DNA of 64,000 nt from contig OY776122.1 of NCBI GenBank assembly GCA_963675135.1, positions 79,494,472 through 79,558,471 on the forward strand. Direction: 5' to 3'. The position numbers and the translations under genes were made by a program. The notes under the pieces are model-generated. The model saw nothing but the letters and a program-made list of their open reading frames with translations. It was not told the DNA's origin and did not search any database. This DNA comes from Galeopsis tetrahit. Its lineage: Eukaryota > Streptophyta > Magnoliopsida > Lamiales > Lamiaceae. Positions 19,741-32,400 of the stretch are shown in pieces. Each line of letters opens with the position of its first letter. Position 1 is the stretch's first letter.

Positions 19741-22700
19741 TCATGTCTGCTTCTCCTCTTCCCCATCATCTCCTGCTGGGGCTTTCTTCTCCTCTTCCTC
19801 GTCTCCCGCTGCATCTTTCTTCTCCTCTTCCTCGTCTCCCGCTTTGTCTTTCTTCTCCTCTTCCTCGTCTCCCGCTGCGTCTTTCTTCTCCTCTTCCTCA
19901 TCTCCCGCTGCGTCTTTCTTCTCCTCTTCCTCATCTCCCGCTGCGTCTTTCTTCTCCTCTTCCACATCGGCTATCCCGCTTTCTTCGACGCTGTCAGACG
20001 TCATTCGAGACTCCGACACTCCATTAGTAGTCTCCAAACAATCTTCCAAGGGGATGTCCTCCTCCCCAGTGTCCATCAATGCAGCAAGACTTATCCCAGC
20101 TTCTGCCAACATCTCCTCCTCACGATGAGGATCGCAGTTTAAGTCCAGCTGTCCCTTCGTCTCGTCCCCATCAATGTCTTCCTTGTCCAGTTTGGACAGG
20201 GACTTGTCCTTGTCTTGTGCCAGCTCAGCTTCGCGCTCCAGCTGCCGCTTTTTCTTGCGGATCATTAGGGTTTTGAAACGACGCCTCACAGTCAAGCAGA
20301 CGTTGCATTTGCATGACGCCTCGTGTTTACCCTTCCCGCTTGGCGGTTGGATGCACACGATGCAGCTGCAACCGGGCCGGTGCCTTGGGTGTCGCGTTGT
20401 GGCTCCTGCTGAAAAATCCTCGCCTATGTTGTCGCCTAGAACGGCGGCATTTGCTAGGGCGTCTAAACCCGAGGGCTCCCCTTCTCTCGACATATCTGCC
20501 ATCTTTTGCTTCTTATATTCTTGAAAAAAAAAATGAACCAAGAATCGACAGATAGTCAGCATGCAAAGAGGCCAACCTTTGATGTGCCAATAAAAGTACA
20601 TTCTTTCTTTTTTTGTTCCAAATTGTTAAATATGAATATAGCAATATTTAAGCCAAAGTCCATACCTTTGTAAACACTAAAATCCAGATCCTTTGGGTTT
20701 AGATCCTCTGGAGCAGCACATGAACACCTGAGATAAATCATAATTAAAAAAGAGAGAGAGAAAGTGTTCTGTTAACACAAAGGATCAGCATACAACACAT
20801 TGTACATGGGTGACCAAAGCTTGTTTGTAATTTGTGAAGTATAAGAAAATTTTCCTCAGGACAAAATATCTACCATTAAAGCAGAAATAGCTAGTCATAA
20901 ATTGAATTGATAGAAATCTTGAATTTATAATAAGTTTAGATATATAATAGATCATGGAAATGAATTCGAAAATCTGTTCAAATTTAAAAATAGGCATTAA
21001 TAATTTGAAATAAAGATAATCGAATGCACATCTCGAACCAAGAATACGAGTTATAACAGGAGGGTTTGATCCTACAAATTTATCCGCTACATGGAGTGTT
21101 CACAACAGAAAAATCAGCATCTCTTTCCTAACTAAACCAGAAATATCAAACTATCTAAAACATTTTATTTCAAAGTTGCTGACCTGTTCGGGTCCCATTT
21201 GTTATTGGAACACGCCCACTTTGCAGGAAGAAGAGCATCCACAGGTATCCTTCTCCATTTTGAGCAAATATCGCATTGAGCTAGTTGTTCTTCCTCTCTG
21301 ATAAGATTACGTATCAAAGAAAGTATTCATTGATGTCCAAATATGGAAATTTTAGAGATTTAGTATTTATATCTTAAAACCTAAAACATTGTTCAACATG
21401 ATAATACTTACCCTGAGGGACGAGAAATGAACATTGTCCTCTTTCCAAAAACGGGGGGTTCCTAAACAAAACAAGATTTTTTTTATAAAGAGTATCTTTC
21501 CACATCAAACAGTGGTTGCATGAAAATTTACTTACTTCATATTCTTCAAATTCATAACCGTCGACCATGACAACATTTGGTTTGGACGATGGAGCTGGAC
21601 GAAACAACTCCTGTGCTTCCTCCCAAGTAATGCGCAGTTCTGAAGCATCACCATTGTTCATGTGAAGCCTCCTGTTTTTAACATTTCTCGATTTCTTCTT
21701 CTCAGATGTGGTCGTATGCTGCTGTTGCGAATCATCAGATACTCTGCCTCCATTCTGGCACATTGTAGTATTCTCTATTAGTTTAAAGTTTATATAAAAA
21801 AAAATTAATAAAGGCAGGAAATAGCGAACATACTGAAAGCTGTTGAGTATCAGCAACGCCAGAAATTGACGTTTCGCCTGGAGTATCGCCATTTGAAGCA
21901 GCTGACGTTTGTGAATCCTATGTGTTGCCAAAAGAATATATATGTCACGTCAGTTCTTAATATTTAAAAAGAAAAAGGGCAAGAGTAAGAGAAGGAAAAA
22001 TGTCTTAAGTTACCGACCTGCACATCAAGGTTGTTTATTGCCTTGCGGCAGCCTATGACGAGTTGACCCCCGGGATCCCTCCGACTAAATATCACTACTC
22101 AATCGACAAAGAAGGCATAATAAAAACGGGATTAGTCCCCATCAGGTAGTAAAAATATATATATGCTAGGCCAAAAAGCATAAAATCAAATACTTAATAT
22201 TCAAAGGTTATATTGCATTTCATCTAAACGTTATATGATTTAAGAAATACTATTGTAAGCCCATTCCGTCAAATAAAATGAGAAGATTCAAAGATGAATA
22301 ACACAAAAACAAAATGTATATCAGCCTTGAAAATATCCAAAAATGATGTGTCAAGTAGTAACAAGAAAATCTCCACAAATGTCTTTAAGTATCAAATAGG
22401 CAGTACCAAGAACAGTATAAAGAAGGGTGTCACATAACAAACATGAAAGGGGTTCCTATCAAATGTGATTAAATGTACCAAAAAAAAAAAAGACTTAATA
22501 TATAGATTGGAAAATAATTTTGTAAACAAATAATATACCTGTGTCACCAGCTTGCAGTTGCATGCTCTGGATGCAAGGAGTTACACCCTCCAATACGTAC
22601 ATCCGGCTGTTATTATTAGGCCAGAATCTGAACTGAAATGTCCACTCCTTTCCCTTTATATCTTGTATCCTTATCGGTATACCTTCCGACTGATTGATAG

Positions 22701-24929
22701 TCGGGAAATATGCCTGTATAACACATTATTTCAATTCACATATCTATAATTTAATATGTAAAAATCCCAATTTCTAAATGATTCTAAATTTGCAAAGCAC
22801 ATTATCAAAATTAGACACTCACCTCAGCGCATGCCTTGGGAAGGACCAGCCTACCAATTCTACCAGCATCACTGGCACTCAGTATCTTCTCAAATAAGGG
22901 GAGGATCGAAGCTTTCAATCTAGACACCGATAGTTAAGGAAAATACTAGACATAAATTAAAAGACAAAACAAATAAAGTGGCCATATATATTTAAAAGGC
23001 TAAAAAGGTATATAATTATCAAAGGATACTCTCCGGATAATAACTGCAATTCTTGATCGGTTATCCTCGGCCAGTAACGAGGCAGTAACTGACTGCGGCC
23101 CCTCCCCTCAGCAGGAGGCCTAGGAATGCGGGCTTGTGACGGACTTCCTTTATATGTATCCGGGCTGGTGATCAGGCTAGGTTTTGGGGGCTTAGAAGAA
23201 ATATGGCAACTTTTTTGTCCTTGTTGGAAAGAACTTTTGCCCTGTTCATTTCCTTCAATAGTAACACCACTAATAGGCAGCTCAGAGCTTGAACCACCTA
23301 AAGGAGTGGTGAAAGAGAAATTTAGGGACGGTTTAGCTACAGATTCGTACATTTCCTTAAGACCATGTTTGGGTCTGATATTTTCAGCTTTGACAAAAGC
23401 TGGTGACGGACAATGTAGAGAGAAATTGTGCACGTGCTTAGTGCTTTCTGCAGTATTAGGCAAGGATTCTTCCCTTTTAGCCTTTTGAACAGCTGGAGTT
23501 AGGTGATTGATCGATACTGCCCTGGTCAACTGCATAAGCCTCTCCGTGGTAACTCTGTCATCGTTAATACGATCCTCAATGACTACGGGTTGACCATCTC
23601 CAGTAGAAACTTTCGGAATATCAGCAGGAATCTGTACAAAACAGTCGAAGTACAAGTATCTAAGAACCAATCAAAGCAGATACAAAATTAAGCAACTGAT
23701 ACACGTGGCGTGCAATAAAAATGTCAGAGATATGTAAGGAAAAAAAAAACAGCAACTAAGGTGAGTTTAGGGGAATAGCCAACGAACAAGATGACATTTT
23801 CAAAATATCGGCAAAACCTTACATCATTTAATATCAAAAGCTGGAATAAAGCAAGAAATTCATAATCCATCTCTTTACAGAGATTAAAAAGATTAATCCA
23901 CAAATACACATATTTCATGAAAAAAGTAGCATCTTTCGAGCTGTAATGAACTATATATAACCTGTGTAGGTGTTGCAGAATTAATTTCTAAACGGTTGGC
24001 ACAACTTATGCATACAACCCCACCAAATTCCATGTAGTCGTAGAGATGCTTTGAAGCAACGCATCCACAGTGAATAATCTGCATACCAAATTTCAATGGT
24101 TAGTCAAGTTTAACATTTCAAATATGCGTATGTCGAGCTATTATTACCTTCCCACATATTCTGCATTCCCTCCATCCAGATTCCTCCGAATGAAATGTTT
24201 CACAGAAAACAGAGTTTTCATAGGCAGATCTGAAATCCACAGTAAGCCACATCAGAGCTAGAAACTAGCAAAAACTACAGATACCAAATGACACAAGCAG
24301 ACCACAAAACAAGCGTAAATTTAATGGAATCAAAATCAATAATCATGCAACATACAAAATGTTGAAGCAATTAAGCAGATCTATGTACATAAACTAACGG
24401 AACTCCAATGCATCAGCCAAAAGAAGAGTGTATATACATCAGTAAACTCACACCATTGAACACCAGAAATAACTCACACAACTTCTAATAGAAGAGGCAT
24501 TCATGATAAAACATGCATGTAATAACCACAATTTTGAATCACTTCATCTCAAAAATCCCATTAGAAGCAACAACTTTTATCAACAAACACAGAATAGAAG
24601 AGGCAATTAATTACCAGAATGCCACGAAATTAAGCTTCAACAATTTGGGAAACAGGTCAAGATTTTGCAAAGAATAGGTATATACTAAAAATAGGAAAAT
24701 CAAATTGAAGAGACATAAAAATTCTATTCTCAGTCATTCAGTATAAGACGGAATTTTAGGAATTGAGATTTGAAATCTCCAAACAACCCATCAAGAATTG
24801 GGATTCAAGAAATTACCCGCACTTAAAACAGAGCTTAGCAAATCCCCCTGATTTAAAGCTCCAACCTTTCCTCATCTCAGACGACGTCGTAGCACGGCAC
24901 GCCTCATTCATGCAAGTTTTGGACCCCAT
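19741..24929 (-). CDS. VAL1: VAL-type B3/CW transcriptional repressor (HSI2/VAL1-like), 856 aa, 13 exons
   Basis: Minus-strand exons: 24929-24817, 24229-24148, 24078-23962, 23631-23030, 22919-22823, 22713-22539, 22094-22018, 21917-21834, 21754-21536, 21461-21412, 21297-21184, 20727-20666 and 20519-19741. All junctions are GT-AG and the frame closes. Domain order is that of VAL proteins. A Cys/His-rich PHD-like N-terminal zinc region covers about residues 6-95. A conserved GRGRSQLLPRYWPRITDQE block follows. The B3 domain (about 314-416: LFEKILSASDAGRIGRLVLP to RRDPGGQLVIG) recognises RY elements. A CW zinc finger (about 545-582: CDICSKWRR and W-C then CSC) follows. Next is a C-rich CSCIVC/CKCNVC block, then an EAR repression motif LDLN near 722. 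VAL proteins recruit Polycomb and deacetylase activity to shut off seed-maturation genes. The start MGSKTCMNE matches the family. VAL1 versus VAL2 is not resolved. The acidic C-terminal tail is unusual. Confidence 0.92.
19765..19975 (-). repeat. 33-bp tandem repeats coding an acidic/basic tail in VAL
   Basis: Six consecutive 11-residue units of the form EEEEKKDAAGD (variants VEEEKK, KKDKAGD, KKAPAGD) close the VAL protein. The coding repeats are nearly identical at base level, which indicates recent unequal exchange. The tail is charged and likely disordered. The plus strand of this stretch gives long Ser/Leu/Phe frames that are only its complement. Confidence 0.9.
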
Positions 24930-25440
24930 TTCTCGAAAATTCACTTCAAAAGCTCTGCAAAACCCCAAACCAAAATCAAAACCCTAAAACCCCATTAATT
25001 GCCGCCCAGATCAAATTAATTCAATAAGATCGAGGAATCTCCGCGCCTTTAAATCACTAAAACGAGCATTATTTCACATCAAAAACTGAAAATTCCTCAG
25101 CAATTGAGAATTAAAAACTTCAATTTTCACTCACCTTCTCCAAATCCAATAAATTCAACGTCAGCATGCGAACATCCTGAAACAAAAACAAAACCCATGA
25201 GCCCAATTGCAGAAAACATGAACTCGAAACCTCGAATTAAATCCGAGGCTAAGTGAAGAAATAAACCCAAGTAAAATTAAAATGGCGGCCGATGGTCGGT
25301 GGGCAATTCCGATAACGCCAGAGTAAAATCAAATCAAATCAAATCAAATTGAATAAAATAAAACCAATGTATAATAGATTCATGAACATGTATCTATCGG
25401 TTTAGAGAGAGAGAGAAAGATGGGATGAGAGAGAAAAAGT
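24930..25440 (-). promoter_or_regulatory. Leader and promoter-proximal region of VAL, with a leader intron and uORFs
   Basis: On the minus strand a good acceptor (TTTGTTTCAG/GATG, exon from 25176), a donor (GAGAAG/GTGAGT, exon end 25135) and a second acceptor (GGGGTTTTGCAG, exon from 24954) define a 42-base leader exon and an intron 25134-24955. The spliced leader would hold two short upstream ORFs: one of four codons, and one of 13 codons beginning ATGCTGACG. An AAATC pentanucleotide run (about 25325-25350) and a GA/CT-rich stretch (25402-25438) lie where the transcription start should be. Confidence 0.45.
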
Positions 25441-28400
25441 GTGAGTGCATGCAGAAGGGAAGAGGTGCAACAAAATGCATGCACGACATTGAAGACCATT
25501 CTTAGCCTACTTACAGTTTTCTGCTCTGCCCCCAATTTGTTTTTCCTCAATTCACATTTGGGGGGGTTTTATAGTTTCTTTTTTTTCCTTTTTCTTGAAG
25601 ATTTACGGTCTGTGTGTTTTCAGACAGTGGCGGTAATATCATATGGCCTGACGGGCTTCGTAGATTCCCATTTTTTCAAAGGTAAATTTTCTCAAGTTTA
25701 TGGTAAGTCAAAGCTGGTAAATTTTCATTGTACAATATTTGTTGCGTCATGTACAACTTTAAATATTTGCGAATTTTGAATTATTTGTTGTTTTAGGTAA
25801 CAATAAAGCAAACAAAGTAACAATTTTATAACTAATTTGACTACAAAAACATTTTTCATGTACTATTTTTAAGTATTTTTTGTAGATTTAAAAATATTTT
25901 ATAATTTAAAAAATCAAAGTAGTACTATCAATGATTTTTTTTTAAGTATTAATAACATTGTATCTTACACCTAAATATGCAAGTGTTTGACGTTTTTTCT
26001 TCAATATTTCTCGTTCCGTGGAGGATAAGATTTTTTTTCTCTTTATTTTAATTAATTTCACGATAATATACCCCTTACGTGTAAGGAGACGGTGTTTCTC
26101 TTACATGCAGAGATAAGTTTATAGTATTTTGTGCATGTCCGGAGTACATTAATTAGGGTGAACACGTGGCGGCTTTTTCGAACATTTAATAGTTTCATCT
26201 CGCTTGCAACGGTTAAGATCATGATCCTATAATTTATTGATTAGGGTTTTAAATCATGTAATGTTCGAATTGAGTTGTTACGCATTTTTTTTCCAATTTA
26301 CTGAAACGTGACGAAACAGATGATCGATCATGTTCAGTAGACCATATAATCTTCTTTAGCATGGATCCACGTGTTAGGTGAGGCGAGTCCCAATTACAAT
26401 TTATTGATCAGTGAATTCCGAAATAAACTAAAATCGTCGCGATTCTTGATCAAACATTTAATAAAAAATGCTTATGATTTGTTTTTATAATAATTTAATT
26501 ATTGTTGATCATTGAAAACTATTAGTATTGCTATATTTATTATTAAATAATAATAATAGTATTTCTATTTGTATATAATATTATTGTTTTAATGGTTTTA
26601 TATAATAATAGTATTCTCAACAATGATGAATTTAATTATTATTGATCATTGAAAACTATTAGTATTGCTATATTTTTTATGATTAAATAATAAATATTAG
26701 TTACATATTTATGAATACATTGTTGAGAATTATTATATTATTTATATTGTTGAAATGGTTATATTACTAATTATTATGTTAATTGTTATTATTATTTATA
26801 TTTTTATTAGATATAATTATTTTATTGTTTTATGATAGTATTATTAAGTCTCTATTGTGTTAGCTGATTGTTGTGATTAGAAAACAACATTAAGAAAAAT
26901 ACACAAGTGATGATGTTTTCATTAAAAAAAAAAAAATTAACTCAATCCTTGGAGGATATAAAACCATGCCATATAAATGATTCACTATTTAAAAAAAAAA
27001 TTAATGATCATTGCTGCTGAAATGACGATGGGTATTGAAAAAAAATATATCAATTATTATATTTTGAAATAAATTAAGGAGTACTCATTCACTTGCACAC
27101 CTATTCCAACATACTATTTGCCTTTATAAAAATAAATATATATTCCTAAAACTTGTTAAAATAATTTACCAGATAGATGAAAAAAAAAGTTACCATTTCA
27201 TTTTCAAAAAGTCCATCTCAACGGTCCAAAATCATTATACTCATATATATATATGAACACAATTTAATAAATATTGATTAGTTTATGTATAAAGTAGATA
27301 AATAAAATGATTGTTTATAAATAAAACGAATGATAATTTAAGTAAATAAGTGATGTTGAAAAATGAATAGAAAGTAGTGCGAATAATAATGAAATTTGAC
27401 AATAAAAAAAGGTAAGTGAAAACAATTAAATTAAATTTTGGAGCAACTTATTGCCCTTTTTCAGATTGGGAAAATAGTAATAATTATTGTTTTCCACAAA
27501 ATGAAAAAGGGATCCTTGCGGATTGAATTGTATTTAATTTCATCCATATCCCTTCATCAGAAAAGGGATTAAAGTTTTATTGGAATTTGCTTTTCACAGC
27601 ATATAATTTATTGTTTATAAATAATTTGAATAATACATTTAATGTTCATAATAATAAATTAGAGAGATTCATGAATTGGAACGTTAAATATATATTACTC
27701 CAATTTAAAACAAACCAATTTAAGGTTCATGATTATATATTTCTTTTAAATTCTGATGAATCTTGAAAATAATATTTTGGGTAACTTTATTACTCCAATT
27801 GACATAAATATATATTTCCCAAAATATAATTCTATTTCATTTTGAATGGTAAGTTACGACGAATCTCGACATTTCCCCCAAACACTAAACTCCCAACCTA
27901 TTTGTTATCCCAATCTTCCAACTCTAATTTAATTAGTCTCAGTTTCAAAATTACAACAATACTAGAAAATAATATTTAAATATTGACAAATATTTCTATA
28001 TATCTTTAAAAAAATAGTTTCAAATTATAATATCAGGCTATATACATTGAAATTGATCAACTCAAGCATAACTTTTGTATAATTATCTTTAAAAAAAATA
28101 GTTTCAAAATATAATATCACTACTGTAATGTTAAAATTTGCTGATCCAATATAGAGATTTATCAGATATGAAATATGTTTTAATTTATATATATTTTTTC
28201 GAAATTCATGGCTTTATACCAAAAAAAAAATATTACAAAATTTGTGACCCTCTTTCCGAAATATGTTGCTTTTGAAAATAAAATAAAAAATTGACCAACA
28301 ACTGTCGAGTTTTTTCTGTTTTTTATTTCAAATTTCCTGATATTCTCACTTTCTCATTATTGTGTTACTTTTTTTTCATTTTTTTTTTCTAGAAATGTGT

Positions 28401-28635
28401 TACAGTTGTTTTTCACTTTTTCAGATTTTATGCTTTTTACGAATTTTTTTTAGAAATTAATGACTGTTTCCCCTAAAATTATGGTCTTTAAACTAACTGA
28501 TTGACTGGAACAAAAAATGTTAGTATAAATGACTCGGTGACAACTCAGTACAGGTGGCGACAATTGGTAAAGGTATAAATTAGAGTTTAAATTTTATTTA
28601 AATTAGTAAAAGGGTGGTATAGTCTTTCTACATGT
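25441..28635. other. AT-rich intergenic DNA, no gene seen
   Basis: About 3.2 kb without a credible coding region. A direct repeat of about 38 bp (TTGATCATTGAAAACTATTA and following) occurs at 26501-26538 and 26638-26675. Another loose direct repeat (AAATAGTTTCAAA plus TATAATATCA) lies near 28008-28037 and 28095-28120. The 112-codon frame at 25441-25779 is low-complexity with a homopolymer-rich middle. Confidence 0.5.
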
Positions 28636-28763
28636 AATATTTTTGGGTTAATGGCAAATTAAATCACCACATTTTATTTAATTGTAATTTAATCTAGAAT
28701 TTTGAATAATTCCAAATAAAATCATCACACCTTTAAATATTGTTGCAATTTATAATTTTAAAC

Positions 28764-28972
28764 TATTGGGCCTAATTTTATGTTACGTGTTTGTTTGGCC
28801 CATGCGGCAGTTTATCTATTTAGATCAGTTAGGAAGTTCCATAATTTAAGTATATTCGGCCCATTCAATTGAGGGCTCATGTAAAGCAGTATATAACTTC
28901 CTTCCTTCTTATGTTTATTCAAGAATTCAAGATATAGAATTATGTTTTGCCTATTCTTCTTCAAATTTTACT
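28764..28972 (+). repeat. 5' LTR of Copia-A
   Basis: It begins TATTGGGCC and ends TTTTACT. It contains GCAGTATATAACTTCC, a plausible TATA box. The 3' partner is 34160-34368. Confidence 0.9.
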
Positions 28973-29027
28973 TGGTACCAGAGTGGGAATCCTGTTGATT
29001 CGATCAAGCTTGTCGTTGTAATCAACC

Positions 29028-29477
29028 ATGTCGGACGACTTGAGCGACAAGAAAGTGGTGGGCGACGGCTCAAAGGTGGGATCCGTCGTCATCGACACAC
29101 TATCACCGTATTATCTTCATCCCTCCGACAAACCGGGTGATATCTTCGTTGGTATTTTACTTAATGATAGCAATTATGGCGATTGGGTCGATGATATGAC
29201 CAACTCACTATATGCCAAGAACAAATTTGGTTTTGTTGATGGAGAAATTTCAATACCGACATCGAATGATCCGTATCTGCCATATTGGAGGCGAACGAAT
29301 GCGATGGTGAAAGGTTGGTTGATGAATAGTATGGAGGTTGAAATCCGCCAGAGTGTAAAGTTTCGAACGGCTCGGGAAATTTGGCTCGATCTTGAAGGGC
29401 GTTTTGGAAAAGAGAGTGCGTCCCGGGCTGGAAGTGAGCCGACTTCTGTGCCGGGACTCAGTTCGGATCAATTATAG
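29028..29477 (+). pseudogene. Copia-A gag, truncated
   Basis: This frame (149 codons) starts MSDDLSDKK and contains the UBN2/gag_3-type features NYGDWVDDM, KNKFGFVDGEI and EIWLDLEGRF. It ends in a TAG at 29475 in the same frame as downstream pol. The central part of gag, including the CCHC zinc knuckle, is missing between RFGKESASRA and the pre-protease segment, which points to an internal deletion. It cannot make a normal capsid protein. Confidence 0.85.
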
Positions 29478-29492
29478 AGGCTCACGCAATTC

Positions 29493-32400
29493 ATGAAGGA
29501 AGAATTTGATGGCAGCAATTCTTTACAGGGGTCAATGGCTAATATGGCAGGTGCAATTGAAACTCATTCAAAGAATTGGGTTATTGATTCTGGTGCATCT
29601 GAACATATCACATGTAATGGGGATGAGATGATTAATATGATCACAAATCACTCAGAGCCACCCGTAAAAATTCCGAATGGCGACATAATTCCAGTACAAG
29701 GAGTCGGACAAATAAATCTTGGAGGCTTACACCTTGGTCGCGTTCTCTTTGTGCCTGAATTTCATTGCAATTTACTTTCCGTTAGTAGGATCACTAATGA
29801 ATTAAATTGTGTGTTCACATTCTTTCGAGATTTCTGCGTGTTACAGGCCTTACCCTCAAGGAAGCTGATTGGAGTGGGTAAATGTTATAATGGGTTATAC
29901 TACCTAGAACCTTTAAAGACTAAGGGGGCTGTTTTGGCAGTCACTGGAGGGAACTCAGAATTGTGGCATAGTCGATTTGGTCATGCGTCCGATGGCAAGT
30001 TACGTCAAATTTCTTCTTTACAAAATTTTAAGAGAAAAGCTGTTTTTTGTGATCCTTGCATACGAGATAAGCAGACTCGGTTGCCTTTTCCTATTAGCAC
30101 TACACATACTACTCGTTGTTTCGAGCTCATTCATTGTGATATTTGGGGACCTTATAAATGTGATACGTTTATTGGTGCACGATATTTTTTATCAATTGTT
30201 GATGACCATAGCAGGGGTGTATGGATCTTTCTAATGCAACGAAAATCTGAAGTTACCAAACACTTGATTCAGTTTTGTAACATGCTTCATACTCAATTCA
30301 AACACAGGGTTGAACGCATCTATTCGGACAATGGGGTGGAGTTCCAAACTTTCGTATTATTGGATTATTATGGCACTAATGGAATTCTATTTGAAAGCTC
30401 GTGCACCGACACACCCCAACAGAATGGCATCGTGGAGAGAAAGCATAGACACATATTGGAGGTGGCTAGGGCCATTCGTTTTGAATCGGGATTACCAATT
30501 GAATTTTGGGGTGAATGTGTGCTTACGGTTGTGTATATCATCAATCGCCTTCCTTCTCCAGTTATTTCGAACAAGACACCTTTTGAGGTTCTATTTAGAA
30601 GATCACCACCCATCACTCATCTTCGAACGTTTGGTTGTCTAGTCTACGCTCATGACAATCGCCACAAGGATAAATTTGGTGAAAGGGGGAGCGCTTGCAT
30701 ATTCGTTGGGTATCCACGCGGACAGAAGGCATATCGAGTATTTGACATACATGATCATAAATTTTACACGTCCCGTGATGTCACTTTTGTTGAGAATATA
30801 TTTCCTATGAAAGGATGTGAATCGATGAACCTGCAGAATGCCCTTCGCATGGCACATGATCGAGTTGGTGGTCACTCGGCAGAGATTCCAGCGCCGTCTC
30901 GCCCCTTTATCTGACACTCACCATTGCCGATGACTGAGTTCAACACCACACCCGTCCCCTTGTTGAACTCGGAATCACCTACTGTGGCACCGTCTTCGAC
31001 ACAATCTGACGCTGCAGTTCCAGAATCTCTGCCCCCTGATGCAGCGCGTCGTGTGAGCCAACGCATAAAAACCCGTCCCAAGCATTTGGACGCATACACG
31101 ACAGACTTGCCCCAGTCGGTTGATCATGCCCGACCGCCTACCCATACAACATGCTCAACAGTCCACCCTATCTCTCGCCATATTTCTTATAAAAAGTTTT
31201 CCGCTGCTCATAAGGCCTTTTTGGCATCTATCACATCACGTGATGAACCAAAGTATTTCTCCCAAGCAATTAAAGATCCGTTGTGGCGAGAAGCAATGGC
31301 TAAAGAAATTCGTGCGCTCGAAGCCAACAAAACTTGGATATTGACATCCCTTCCTCCCGGAAAGAAAGTGGTTGGCTCAAAATGGGTATATAAAATCAAG
31401 TATAAGCCTAATGGAGAGGTAGAGAGATATAAGGCTCGACTAGTTGCAAAGGGTTTCACACAAATTGAAGGCGTTGATTTCCATGAGACATTTGCCCCGG
31501 TTGCCAAATTGGTAACAGTACGTTGTATGCTCGCCATAGCCGCCAAGCGCAATTGGGAAGTCCACCAATTGGATGTGAATAACGCCTTCCTTCATGGTGA
31601 TTTGCGCGAACAAGTGTACATGAGTGTTCCGCAAGGATTTGCAAAGGATGGAGATACTAAGGTCTGCAAACTCTAAAAGTCACTCTACGGGCTACGCCAA
31701 GCTTCTCGAAATTGGTATGAAAAATTTACTCAAGCACTTATTGCAATAAATTTTCGCCAATCCCGGGCAGATCACCCCTTATTCATATTTCGAAAGGGTT
31801 CCACTTACGTTTCCGCACTCATTTATGTTGACGACGTATTACTTGCCGGCAATGATTCCACATTTATTGCTGTTGGGATATGAATCCTAGAACAAGTCCT
31901 AAATGATGAATAAAAGATAAAAGATGAAGTTTTGATAAGCCAAAAGAAGACTTGAATATTTTCTAAGTATTGACTGATCTAGTCTAGTTAAGTTGAAGTC
32001 GTCTTGTACAGATCAGTAGAATTCACAAGACAAGTACTATTTCACAAAGACAAGTAATAGTTTTAAGAAGACAAGTATTATTGAAAGATAAGTACGATTT
32101 ATAAGTACTTCATATTTGTTATTCGTATATGTTAGATTGTTATTGAGCTATGAATAATTGTTGTATAGAGCTCATGATTTTAGATATAATAGATAGATTC
32201 TTTTGTATAGTTTTCTAAGTTGACTAAGCTTTGTAAACAAGAGCTTAATATAATGTAATAGTCTTGTTAAGATTAGTTGATAGGACTAGATTAGTTCTAT
32301 GTTGTAATCTGAAGAAGTCTACTGCACAAGACAAGTAGAAGACACAATCTACTACTACTACACAAGACTGGTGCGACTTAAACAAGACAGGTCAACTTGA

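Noticed and set aside
19743..20142. Ser/Leu/Phe-rich open frames on the plus strand
   Set aside because: They lie opposite the charged repeat tail and last exon of VAL, which has matching splice sites and domains.
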